Source: an uncultured Clostridia bacterium (lineage in GTDB: Bacteria; Bacillota_A; Clostridia; Christensenellales; CAG-138). From it: 8,420 bases of DNA. The stretch is from contig CAMNHT010000047.1 of assembly GCA_946539625.1 (NCBI GenBank), forward strand, positions 1 through 8,420, in the 5' to 3' direction. Position 1 is the first letter of the stretch, and each line of letters begins with the position of its first letter. The notes beneath the pieces are model-generated. The model was not told the DNA's origin. It was given only the letters and a program-made list of their open reading frames with translations, and did no database searches. Shown here piece after piece: positions 1 to 6,684 of the stretch. The translations under genes and the position numbers were made by a program.

Positions 1-3000
1 TGTCGCTGTCCAGACGCACGCTGTAGGTAATCTTCTGGATATCCGCGCTGTCGATCTCGCGCACGAACGCATAGTCCGCGACATTCGCCGCGGTCGCTTC
101 GGCGTCATAGCTTTCCGTGTAGCAGATCTCCATGGGGGCGTACTGATCGTCGCCCGATCCGAGCGACCACTCCTTGATCCCTTCAAGGAAGATCTGCACG
201 TAATGACCGTAGTCCGCAAGCGCATGGACGAGTTCTGTCGTCTCGTAGTCGAACTGATCCTGTATGCCCTCGAACGTTTCGATATACTGCGCGATCGAGT
301 ACGTCTCCGATACCGTCAGCCCGTCGCCGTAATGGAACGTCGCGGTGATCGTGTCCGCCATCTGGATCGAGGTCACATAGCAGGTGAAGCCATAGTAGAC
401 GCTTCTCGTGCTCGTCTGGCCTTCGTTATACGGAACCGGATCGCTGTCCACCTCGCCCGCGCCGGAGATCTCGAACGTCATGTAGCTCTCCGTGTAGTCC
501 ACGCCGGCGATCGTCGGAAGATCCATATAGAAGTTTATGCCGATCTTGCCGGAAAGTTCCAGCGAGTGGGACGCAAAGGTCGGTTCGGGACCTTCTCCGA
601 TATAGAAGTATCCGCCGAATTCGCTCCACGCGTCGTTATACGTCGTCTGGAAATAGATGTTCACACTGCCCGCGTGTGCGGCGTCGACCGTGTACTGATT
701 GTCCACTCCGTCCGGATACCATGCGTCGATCGCGTCGTCCGTGATATGAACGACCTTGATCTCGTCGCCCTCCGCAAGCACGGTGCTGAGCATGTATTCG
801 TTTTCATTGTTCGGATTCACATCGAACACGTTCGCCGGGTCGATCGCATCCATCGTCCAGTCCGGTCCGATCAGGTAGTAGCCGTCCGCGATCGGATCCC
901 GTGTCCACTGTGCGATCAGCGTGAAGTTGTTTGCATAATACGCATCGCCCGGATTGGCTTCGCCTGCCTGATCGCCAAGCACCAGCTGCCAGTTGACAAA
1001 GGTATGGTTGGTCCATGTGAACGGATTGTCCGGAAGCGTGTAAGCGTCGACGCCGATGTTGTACGGCGAGAACTGTCCGTTCGCCGCATCGTTGAAACTC
1101 TCCGCCCAGACGCCGTCGTCCAGGCTGGTGATCTCAACGGGATCGCCGCCCGCTTCGCCCGGGTCAAGCGTTACGATATATTTCGGACCGAACTCCGCGA
1201 CCACCGTGACGGCGCTGTCCGGCATGGTGAAGTAGTTGGCGTCGATCTCGGTCTCTGCGCCTACGGCGCCGATCGGCGAGCCGCTCTTCATAACGCCGGC
1301 AGGCAGTTCGATCCGCGCATTCGGTTCGGGCTTTTCGTCAGGCTTCCGTTCGGTCTTCGGCTCAAAGCCCTGCAAAACGGCTTCCTTCGCCTTCGGACCC
1401 GGTACCAACGCATTTTCGCCGTCTTCGTCGACATAGGCGAGATATTCAAGCACCGCGCCCTGATCCGGCGTGACGGTCAGCGGAACGAAATCGCCCGGCT
1501 TTGCCCGCGTGACAAACGTAACGACGGTACCGTGTTCGATGTTCTCGTCAACCGTGACGGGGTAACCGCCCGGCAGGATCACATCCGCCGCGGAAACCGG
1601 CTGCGTGCCTTCCTCGTCCAGATAATAATATCCGCAGACGTCGCAGACGTAATACGCGATGTTGCCATCCTCCGTTCCGGTGGGTTCCTTTGCGGGAACG
1701 TACGTCATCGAGTGGTTGCCCGTCTCGCACGGATTGACGGGCGTACCTTCGATCGAAACGTCGTCGATGTTCAGCCAGAACATATCGGTGACGTTATAGT
1801 GACGGATCGCAATGTGAACGACCGGCTCGCCGACAAAGTCGGACAGATCCGCCGTGTATTCCGCGTATTCATTCGTTGCGGTATAGTCCTCCGAAACCTT
1901 GACCCAATCGGCAGGATTGTACGTGGTGCCGGCGTAGAACGCGAACACTTCATTGCAGTACGTGTCGTCCTGTCCTCTTGCCCATGCCGAAAGCGTCGCG
2001 TCTTCGACGTCGGCAAGTGAGAACGCCGGAGAGACGGCGAACTGATCGGGCGTGAGCGCGCCGATATCGTTCATATAGGACGCGGAGTGGATCATGCCGC
2101 TGCCGCCGTGATAGGTCCAGTTGCTGCCGTAGATCCAATCCCAGCTGTATCCGTCGCCGTCGCCGTCGAAGAACCACCAGTCGAAGGGCTCGTCTTCAAA
2201 GTCCCAGTATGCGATCAGCTTCGACAGTACGGTATAACCGCATTCGGTGCAGACGTCGGTGACGACGCCGTCTTCCGTTACCGTCTCGAAAGTGCAGTCC
2301 TCGGTCTTTGTTTCTTCGCAGCGACCGCAGGTATAGGTATGCGTACCGTCGTTGTTGGAAACCGCCTCGCTCCAGTCATGCCCGAGCGCGGGCACATTGA
2401 ACACGTCGCTTAGCAGCGCGGGCTCGGTACCCTCTGCGTCATAAAACATTCTGCCGCAGTTTTCGCACTCCCAGTATGCGTCGTGTCCGCCCTCGGTGCA
2501 GGTTGCTTCCGCTGCCGGCACTGCAACGAGCACATGGTTGTCGCATGCCGGGAACGTTCCGGTCACTTCCACGTAGTCGACGTACACATAATACTGATCC
2601 GAGCATTCAAAGTGCCGGACCGCGATATAAACGGTCGGTTCGCCCGCAAAGTCGGACAGATCGGCCGTATATTGCTGATACGTGCTGGTGGGGCTGATAT
2701 AGTCGGAAATCATCGTCATGGAATCGACATCCGTCGAGGTGCCCGCGTACAGCGCGATAATGTCGTCATAGCTGGAATCCCGTGACCAAACAGAAAGCTG
2801 TGCGCTGTCGGTTCCCAAGAGAGAGAACGACGGAGAGATCGCCCAGTTGTCCGGCGTCAGCGCGCTGCCGTTGTACCATGAATCGGAGCGGAGATTGTGG
2901 GTTCCCTCATATGCGTAGTCGGTATTGTACCATACCCAGCCGTAGCCGTCGCCGTTCGCGTCGACAAAGGTCCAGTCGACGGGCTCCTCTTCAAAGTCCC

Positions 3001-3709
3001 AGAGCGCGATACTTTGCGCGCCGGTCACCTCATCCGTATAGGAATAGCCGCATTCCCTGCAGGTATGCTTTGTGAAGCCCCCTTCCGACTGCTCTTCATA
3101 ATCGCAGTCCCCGGTCTCCGTGATGTCGCAGCGGCTGCAGGTGTGAACATGCGTGCCGTCGCCGTTGGAAACCGCATTCGTCCATTCGTGACCGAGCGGC
3201 GCGATCTCACGCGTGATTTCCTCGCCGCAGATCGTGCAGATCGCGGTCTCCTCACCCGGATCGGTACATGTCGCGGGGGTTACGGTCGTCCAATCGCCCG
3301 GAACGTGCAGCTCCGAATAGAGCGGATACGAACCGGTATTGGAGGTTCCCCAGATACGGGCGCCGAGATAATAGGTCTCCCCTTCCGTCAGCGTAACGAC
3401 AAGTCTGAAATTGTATTCGTCGCCGCCGTCGTCGTTCGTCGCCGTCTGCGTTCCTTCGGCGTCATAGAGATACACTACCGTATCAAAGCTTCCGGTGGAG
3501 TAGAACGTGTATTGACACGAGAACTCCGGAACGACCTTGAAATACGCGTACTGTCCTCCGGTCGTGATGTTTACCGTCGCCACTTCTCCCGGAATGAGCT
3601 CCGGGGCGTTTTCCATGTCCTCTGCCGTGATCGCGCCCGCCGCCGGAATTCCGACGCACAGCGCCATACAGAGTGCAAGCAAAACAGCCGTCAAACGTCT
3701 CCTCATCAT
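1..3709 (-). CDS. Large secreted multi-domain surface protein, C-terminus beyond the window
   Basis: I translated this strand codon by codon and found 1236 codons with no stop; the frame is still open at the left edge. The start is ATG at 3709 (a second ATG follows at 3706), preceded by AAGGAGGA at 3714-3721. Residues 1-26 are a signal peptide: MMRRR, a hydrophobic core, then an AGA cleavage site. Visible modules in order: a PPC-like beta domain (37-132, NDDGGD at 92-97); Cys-pair repeats (148-225: CTIC, CSRC, CREC); a choice-of-anchor-J/cleaved-adhesin-like domain (234-384) with a DANGDGY loop; a second Cys-pair block (388-497); a second J-like domain (498-656, DGDGDGY loop); a third Cys-pair block (661-714); an InlB-B-like repeat ending in TMPDSAV (715-840); a Listeria-Bacteroides-type repeat ending near IAQW (844-936); a carbohydrate-binding-like beta module (939-1040); and an unassigned module (1041-1236). 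The protein is probably extracellular, adhesive or glycan-binding. No catalytic motif is visible. The anchor, if any, lies outside the window. Confidence 0.9.
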   Translation of the reverse strand, partial: MMRRRLTAVLLALCMALCVGIPAAGAITAEDMENAPELIPGEVATVNITTGGQYAYFKVVPEFSCQYTFYSTGSFDTVVYLYDAEGTQTATNDDGGDEYNFRLVVTLTEGETYYLGARIWGTSNTGSYPLYSELHVPGDWTTVTPATCTDPGEETAICTICGEEITREIAPLGHEWTNAVSNGDGTHVHTCSRCDITETGDCDYEEQSEGGFTKHTCRECGYSYTDEVTGAQSIALWDFEEEPVDWTFVDANGDGYGWVWYNTDYAYEGTHNLRSDSWYNGSALTPDNWAISPSFSLLGTDSAQLSVWSRDSSYDDIIALYAGTSTDVDSMTMISDYISPTSTYQQYTADLSDFAGEPTVYIAVRHFECSDQYYVYVDYVEVTGTFPACDNHVLVAVPAAEATCTEGGHDAYWECENCGRMFYDAEGTEPALLSDVFNVPALGHDWSEAVSNNDGTHTYTCGRCEETKTEDCTFETVTEDGVVTDVCTECGYTVLSKLIAYWDFEDEPFDWWFFDGDGDGYSWDWIYGSNWTYHGGSGMIHSASYMNDIGALTPDQFAVSPAFSLADVEDATLSAWARGQDDTYCNEVFAFYAGTTYNPADWVKVSEDYTATNEYAEYTADLSDFVGEPVVHIAIRHYNVTDMFWLNIDDVSIEGTPVNPCETGNHSMTYVPAKEPTGTEDGNIAYYVCDVCGYYYLDEEGTQPVSAADVILPGGYPVTVDENIEHGTVVTFVTRAKPGDFVPLTVTPDQGAVLEYLAYVDEDGENALVPGPKAKEAVLQGFEPKTERKPDEKPEPNARIELPAGVMKSGSPIGAVGAETEIDANYFTMPDSAVTVVAEFGPKYIVTLDPGEAGGDPVEITSLDDGVWAESFNDAANGQFSPYNIGVDAYTLPDNPFTWTNHTFVNWQLVLGDQAGEANPGDAYYANNFTLIAQWTRDPIADGYYLIGPDWTMDAIDPANVFDVNPNNENEYMLSTVLAEGDEIKVVHITDDAIDAWYPDGVDNQYTVDAAHAGSVNIYFQTTYNDAWSEFGGYFYIGEGPEPTFASHSLELSGKIGINFYMDLPTIAGVDYTESYMTFEISGAGEVDSDPVPYNEGQTSTRSVYYGFTCYVTSIQMADTITATFHYGDGLTVSETYSIAQYIETFEGIQDQFDYETTELVHALADYGHYVQIFLEGIKEWSLGSGDDQYAPMEICYTESYDAEATAANVADYAFVREIDSADIQKITYSVRLDSD

Positions 3710-3780
3710 CAGATCCTCCTTGTTTTTTTATGAATTTCATGCTGTTGTTTATGGACAAATCGCACAGCATTTCATCCTAT

Positions 3781-3814
3781 ATTATATATTACCATATGAC
3801 CACTGTCGTGTCAA
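3781..3814 (-). promoter_or_regulatory. Promoter of the surface-protein gene
   Basis: On the minus strand a perfect -35 box TTGACA (3814-3809) is followed after exactly 17 bases by TAATAT (3791-3786). An overlapping TATAAT (3786-3781) could serve with a 22-base spacer but is worse spaced. Transcription would begin near 3779 and leave a leader of about 70 bases before the ATG at 3709. The boxes lie in an AT-rich patch (3720-3800) that contrasts with the GC-rich genes on both sides. Confidence 0.75.
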
Positions 3815-3818
3815 CCGC

Positions 3819-3830
3819 ATTTGCACAAAT
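3819..3830. promoter_or_regulatory. Possible operator: small perfect inverted repeat
   Basis: ATTTG-CA-CAAAT is a perfect 5-base-arm palindrome just upstream of the minus-strand -35 box (3809-3814). An 8-base direct repeat, ACAAATCG, occurs at 3825-3832 and again at 3755-3762 in the leader. The position suits a regulator of the surface-protein promoter, but the arms are short and chance occurrence is quite possible. Nothing else recognisable lies between the two divergent -35 boxes (3815-3908), apart from weak hairpins at 3845-3858 and 3877-3889. Confidence 0.2.
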
Positions 3831-3908
3831 CGAGCGATCAATATGCACATTTTCGTGCGACACCGCTTGCCGATCGCGGAGAATATCCGGCACCGATGTT
3901 TTTTGGCA

Positions 3909-3937
3909 TTGTGATTCCGGAAAGACTGTGCTATAAT
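3909..3937 (+). promoter_or_regulatory. Promoter of the dnaX cluster (extended -10)
   Basis: TTGTGA (3909-3914) and a perfect TATAAT (3932-3937) are separated by 17 bases. TG occupies the extended -10 position (TGC-TATAAT, 3929-3937). Transcription would start near 3944. That leaves only about nine bases before a GTG at 3953, which argues against that codon as the dnaX start, and about 42 bases before the TTG at 3986. An 8-base palindrome, TTCCGGAA (3915-3922), lies in the spacer. Its meaning is unknown. Confidence 0.75.
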
Positions 3938-3970
3938 ACATTCTGAAAGAGTGTGCGGCCTTCGCCGCTG

Positions 3971-3976
3971 AAAGGA
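3971..3976 (+). promoter_or_regulatory. Ribosome binding site that decides the dnaX start
   Basis: AAAGGA ends 9 bases before the TTG at 3986. The upstream in-frame GTG at 3953 has no comparable purine-rich site within range and lies almost at the predicted transcript start. The site therefore supports the TTG start. Confidence 0.6.
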
Positions 3977-3985
3977 ACGAACGTC

Positions 3986-5731
3986 TTGGCACGACGCGCA
4001 TTGTACCGCGAATACCGTCCGGAGACCTTTTCCGAGGTCATCGGGCAGGATCATATCACCACCATATTGAAAAATCAGGTGCGGGAGGGCAAGCTTTCCC
4101 ACGCCTATCTGTTCTGCGGCTCGCGCGGGACCGGCAAGACGACCTCGGCGAAGATCCTTTCGCGCGCGGTCAACTGCCTCGATCCCAAAGACGGCGAGCC
4201 GTGCGATCAGTGTTCCGCCTGCCGACTCGTCAAAAACGGCAGCGCCGACGTGATTGAGATCGACGCGGCGTCCAACAACAGCGTGGACAACGTGCGTTCG
4301 CTGATCGAGCAGGCGCAGTTCGCGCCGCTGGAGCTCCGTTACCGCGTGTTCATCATCGACGAGGTGCACATGCTCTCGAATGCGGCGTTCAACGCGCTTC
4401 TGAAGACGCTCGAGGAGCCGCCGAAGCACGTGCTCTTTATCCTCGCCACGACCGAGCCGCAAAAGCTCCCCGCGACGATCATTTCGCGCTGCCAGCGGTT
4501 TGACTTTCACCGGCTGACGATCGCGCACATCGTGGCAAACCTCACGTCCGTGCTCGAAAAAGCGGGCGCAGACATTGAGCCGAACGGGCTGCGTCTCATC
4601 GCGCGCGCAGCGGACGGCGGCATGCGCGACGCGCTCTCGCTTGCCGATCAATGCCTTTCCTACGCGGGAAATCATGTGACCGAACAGGACGTTCTGGACG
4701 CGCTCGGAAGCGTTTCCTCCGCCGTGCTCGAGGATACGGCAAGAGCGCTCCTTTCCGGAAACGCCAATGATGCGGTGCGCGCGCTGGACAACGTGGTGCG
4801 AAACGGCAGAGATCTCGGCGTATTTTTAGGCGATCTCATAAAGCACTTTCGCGCGCTGCTGCTTGCCAAAACCTGCGGCGACTGTAAGGATCTATTGGAC
4901 TGTACCGACGATCAGATGGCGCGGTATCTCAAGGTCGCAAAGGAAGCGGACGAAGCGCGGATCCTTTACGCCATGGAGCAGATCCTTGCGGTGCAGAGTA
5001 AGCTTCGGCTGTTCCCTGCCCCGCGCGTTCCGATCGAGGCGACGTTCGTTCGCATCTGCCGTCCGGTCGACGATATGAGCTTTGCCGCGCTCGAAGCGCG
5101 TGTTGCGCTGCTGGAAGCAAGGCCGGCGGGGACAACCCCTTCATCTTTGCCTGACGGCAAGAACGTCTCCCCTTGCATAGGGGAGGCAAGGCGCCCGGAT
5201 CAAGACCGCCCGCAAGCGGCTGCCCCTCAGTCAGCTGTCGCTGACATGGGGAGCTCAATCGTCCCCCCGTGGGATGAGCCGCCGATGCCTGAGGAACCGC
5301 CCGCGCCGGAAACAAACCCTTCGTCCTTGCCCGACAGCAAGGACACCTCCCCTTACACAGGGGAGGCAAGGCACGACGTCCCGTCAACGCCGGAACCGAC
5401 CCCAACCGCCGCCCCCGCGGCAAACAGCGAGGCGGAAACGCTCTGGGAAGCAGCAAAGAAGAAGATTATGGAGCTGAATCCTATGGTGTTCTTCTATGTA
5501 AAAGATACACGCGGCGCGTTGCTCGACGGCGACACACTCACGGTCGAGTTCCCGGCGACGCAGGAAAGCAGCATGAACGGCATGCGTGCGGAGCGGAACC
5601 TGAAGATCGCGAAGGACGCGATCGAGGCGGTGCGGCCCAAGACGTCGCTCGTGTTCCGGCTTGCGGCGCTGCTGGACAAAAACGAAGAAAAACTGAAGGA
5701 GCTGTTCGGAAGCTCCCTGACCATCAAATAA
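3986..5731 (+). CDS. dnaX: DNA polymerase III subunit tau (clamp loader ATPase)
   Basis: This is the clamp-loader motor subunit, which loads the sliding clamp and couples polymerase to helicase. I start it at TTG 3986, giving 581 residues beginning MARRALYREYRP, the usual DnaX N-terminus. The in-frame GTG at 3953 would add 11 atypical residues. Visible motifs: Walker A GSRGTGKT (45-52); zinc module Cys64, Cys73, Cys76 and Cys79; Walker B IIDEVH with Asp125-Glu126; sensor 1 at ATTEP (154-158); the SRC arginine-finger motif (167-169); and sensor 2 at GGMRDALSLADQ (211-222). Domain III runs to about 378. Residues 380-482 are a Pro/Ala/Ser-rich linker that includes peptides encoded by palindromic repeats. 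A C-terminal tau domain follows (about 483-581, ending SLTIK). No A-AAA-AAG type slippery site for a gamma form is seen near the linker. It heads the plus-strand cluster, 13 bases before ybaB. Confidence 0.96.
   Translation: MARRALYREYRPETFSEVIGQDHITTILKNQVREGKLSHAYLFCGSRGTGKTTSAKILSRAVNCLDPKDGEPCDQCSACRLVKNGSADVIEIDAASNNSVDNVRSLIEQAQFAPLELRYRVFIIDEVHMLSNAAFNALLKTLEEPPKHVLFILATTEPQKLPATIISRCQRFDFHRLTIAHIVANLTSVLEKAGADIEPNGLRLIARAADGGMRDALSLADQCLSYAGNHVTEQDVLDALGSVSSAVLEDTARALLSGNANDAVRALDNVVRNGRDLGVFLGDLIKHFRALLLAKTCGDCKDLLDCTDDQMARYLKVAKEADEARILYAMEQILAVQSKLRLFPAPRVPIEATFVRICRPVDDMSFAALEARVALLEARPAGTTPSSLPDGKNVSPCIGEARRPDQDRPQAAAPQSAVADMGSSIVPPWDEPPMPEEPPAPETNPSSLPDSKDTSPYTGEARHDVPSTPEPTPTAAPAANSEAETLWEAAKKKIMELNPMVFFYVKDTRGALLDGDTLTVEFPATQESSMNGMRAERNLKIAKDAIEAVRPKTSLVFRLAALLDKNEEKLKELFGSSLTIK
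5132..5191. repeat. Palindromic repeat element, copy A, inside dnaX
   Basis: This 60-base unit matches copy B (5312-5371) at 50 of 60 positions without gaps; nine of the ten differences are transitions. The core 5145-5191 is bounded by near-perfect inverted ends (CTTTGCCT / AGGCAAGG). It contains a hairpin CTCCCC-7-GGGGAG (5167-5172 / 5180-5185) and a smaller one TTGCC-4-GGCAA (5147-5151 / 5156-5160). It is read in-frame as DnaX residues 383-402, which include PSSLPDGK and GEAR. Its codons TTG, ATA, ACA, GGG and AGG are uncommon in the rest of the gene. Confidence 0.85.
5219..5254. repeat. Third hairpin element inside the dnaX linker
   Basis: A strong hairpin has inner arms GTCAGC (5230-5235) and GCTGAC (5240-5245) around a TGTC loop. 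Its outer arms are GCTGCCCC (5219-5226) and GGGGAGC (5248-5254), pairing with one bulge and an internal loop. The sequence differs from copies A and B but has the same style: C-rich outer arm, palindromic core and G-rich outer arm. It encodes part of residues 412-423 of DnaX (PQSAVADMG). It may be a second family of palindromic repeat. Confidence 0.6.
5312..5371. repeat. Palindromic repeat element, copy B, inside dnaX
   Basis: This is the second copy of the unit at 5132-5191, exactly 180 bases downstream and in the same reading frame (DnaX residues 443-462). It has inverted ends CCTTGCC (5325-5331) and GGCAAGG (5365-5371), a perfect inner hairpin CCTTGC-6-GCAAGG (5325-5330 / 5337-5342) and CTCCCC-7-GGGGAG (5347-5352 / 5360-5365). 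Sequence outside the 60-base units does not align, so this is not a simple tandem duplication of a larger block. Confidence 0.85.
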
Positions 5732-5744
5732 CGGAGGTAACAAC

Positions 5745-6089
5745 ATGGCAAAAGGCGGATTCCCGAGAGGCGGCATGGGCGGCGGCATGAACATGCAGCA
5801 GATGATGATGAAGGCCCAGAGAATGCAGCAGGAGATCGAGAAGAAGCAGGCGGAGCTGAACGCGACCGAATTTTCGGCGACCGCGGGCGGCGGTATGGTG
5901 ACCGTCACCGTGCTCGGTGACAAGACGGTACAGTCCGTTAAGATCGACCCCGCGTGCGTCGATCCCGACGACGTGGAGATGCTCGAAGACCTGATCCTTG
6001 CGGGCGTGAACGCCGCGCTGAAGGAAGCGGGCGACACGGTCGAGCGTGAAATGAGCAAGATCACCGGAGGCATCGGCCTCGGCTTCTGA
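5745..6089 (+). CDS. ybaB: YbaB/EbfC family nucleoid-associated protein
   Basis: A 114-residue protein of the YbaB/EbfC family, small dimeric DNA-binding proteins conserved between dnaX and recR in many bacteria. The Gly/Met-rich start (MAKGGFPRGGMGGGMNMQQMM) is followed by the family's helix (about residues 17-40, KAQRMQQEIEKKQAEL), then a beta segment with GGGMVTVTVLGDKTVQSVKIDP and a C-terminal helix region (LEDLILAGVNAALKEA). It ends with a Gly-rich tail. The length is normal for the family. GGAGGT (5733-5738) sits 6 bases before the ATG. The gene begins 13 bases after dnaX and ends one base before recR. Its cellular role is known only loosely in the family (DNA binding, nucleoid association), so the function here is by homology. 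Confidence 0.93.
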   Translation: MAKGGFPRGGMGGGMNMQQMMMKAQRMQQEIEKKQAELNATEFSATAGGGMVTVTVLGDKTVQSVKIDPACVDPDDVEMLEDLILAGVNAALKEAGDTVEREMSKITGGIGLGF

Positions 6090-6090
6090 T

Positions 6091-6684
6091 ATGGCGATCG
6101 AATCCATCGAAAAACTGACGACACAGCTTGCCCGGCTTCCGGGCATCGGGCGAAAGACCGCGCAGCGGCTTGCGTACCACATCCTGAGCGTACAGAAGGA
6201 GCAGGCGACGGAGCTTGCGGAGGCGATTCTTTCCGCGCGGGAAAAGGTGCATCCGTGCCCGATCTGCGGCGCGTTCACCGACCTCGACACCTGTGAGCTG
6301 TGCGCCGATCCGAAGCGGACCGACGAGGTCGTTTGCGTTGTAAGCGACGCGCGCGACGTGCTTTCCATGGAAAAAACACGCGAGTTCCACGGGCGCTATC
6401 ACGTACTGAACGGCTCGCTCTCGCCGATGAACGGCATCGGTCCGGGTGCGCTGCGCATCAACGCGCTTTTGGAACGCTGCAAGTCCGGCACGGTCAAGGA
6501 AGTCATCCTTGCAACAAATCCGGATGTGGAGGGCGAAGCGACCGCTTCGTACATTGCAAAGCTATTAAAACCGATGGGGATCTTGACCTCGCGCATTGCG
6601 CACGGCATCCCGATCGGCGGCAATCTCGAATACACCGACGAGGTCACGCTTGCCAAGGCGCTGGAAGGACGACGGATTCTCTGA
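6091..6684 (+). CDS. recR: Recombination mediator protein RecR
   Basis: RecR acts with RecO (and RecF) to load RecA on gapped DNA. The 197 residues are the usual length. Order of parts: N-terminal helix-hairpin-helix (LARLPGIGRKTAQRLAYH, 13-30); a four-Cys zinc finger with Cys56, Cys59, Cys68 and Cys71; a Toprim domain from about 79 (VVCVVSDARDV, then YHVLNGSLSPMNGIGP at 103-118, and ATNPDVEGEATA at 141-152); and the C-terminal HGIPIGGNLEYTDEVTL segment. The Toprim position that is Glu in E. coli is Ser85 here. Firmicutes RecR proteins often lack that Glu, so I do not count it as a defect. ATG 6091 follows the ybaB stop by one base, and the nearest GGAGG (6066-6070) is 20 bases away, so translation probably depends on coupling to ybaB. 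The stop TGA shares its final A with the next gene's ATG. Confidence 0.96.
   Translation: MAIESIEKLTTQLARLPGIGRKTAQRLAYHILSVQKEQATELAEAILSAREKVHPCPICGAFTDLDTCELCADPKRTDEVVCVVSDARDVLSMEKTREFHGRYHVLNGSLSPMNGIGPGALRINALLERCKSGTVKEVILATNPDVEGEATASYIAKLLKPMGILTSRIAHGIPIGGNLEYTDEVTLAKALEGRRIL

Noticed and set aside
203..2020. A 605-codon plus-strand open frame, with other long plus-strand frames at 2087-2413, 2483-2785 and 2897-3733
   Set aside because: The proteins are Arg/Val/Asp-rich without recognisable domains, and they lie antisense to a continuous minus-strand frame with a signal peptide, a strong ribosome site and clear domains. They are a by-product of the GC-rich codon bias.
3845..3889. 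Small hairpins GCAC-6-GTGC (3845-3858) and CGGA-5-TCCG (3877-3889) as terminators or operators
   Set aside because: The four-base stems have no T-run and are expected by chance. No gene ends here for a terminator to serve.
3953..3985. GTG at 3953 as the dnaX start
   Set aside because: It lies about nine bases from the predicted transcription start with no ribosome site and would add an atypical 11-residue extension. TTG 3986 has AAAGGA 9 bases upstream and gives the family N-terminus.
3710..3985. SRP RNA or a tRNA upstream of dnaX, as in some Firmicutes
   Set aside because: No SRP RNA core (GGAAGCAGCC-like) and no tRNA-like cloverleaf or CCA-ended structure is visible here.
3782..4675. A 297-codon minus-strand frame opposite dnaX
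   Set aside because: It is antisense to the conserved Walker A and Walker B region of dnaX, and it covers both promoters. It has no recognisable motif.
5132..5371. CRISPR array interpretation of the dnaX repeats
   Set aside because: There are only two copies, 83% identical, with a 120-base gap, inside an intact coding sequence, and no cas genes are present.
5450..5470. A dnaX frameshift signal at the A-rich run AGCAAAGAAGAAG
   Set aside because: It is not an X-XXY-YYZ slippery heptamer such as A-AAA-AAG, and it sits at the start of the C-terminal tau domain, too late for a typical gamma product.
6300..6683. Extension of the amidase frame upstream to 6300
   Set aside because: That stretch is recR in another frame. 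The lipoprotein signal peptide begins exactly at ATG 6684.
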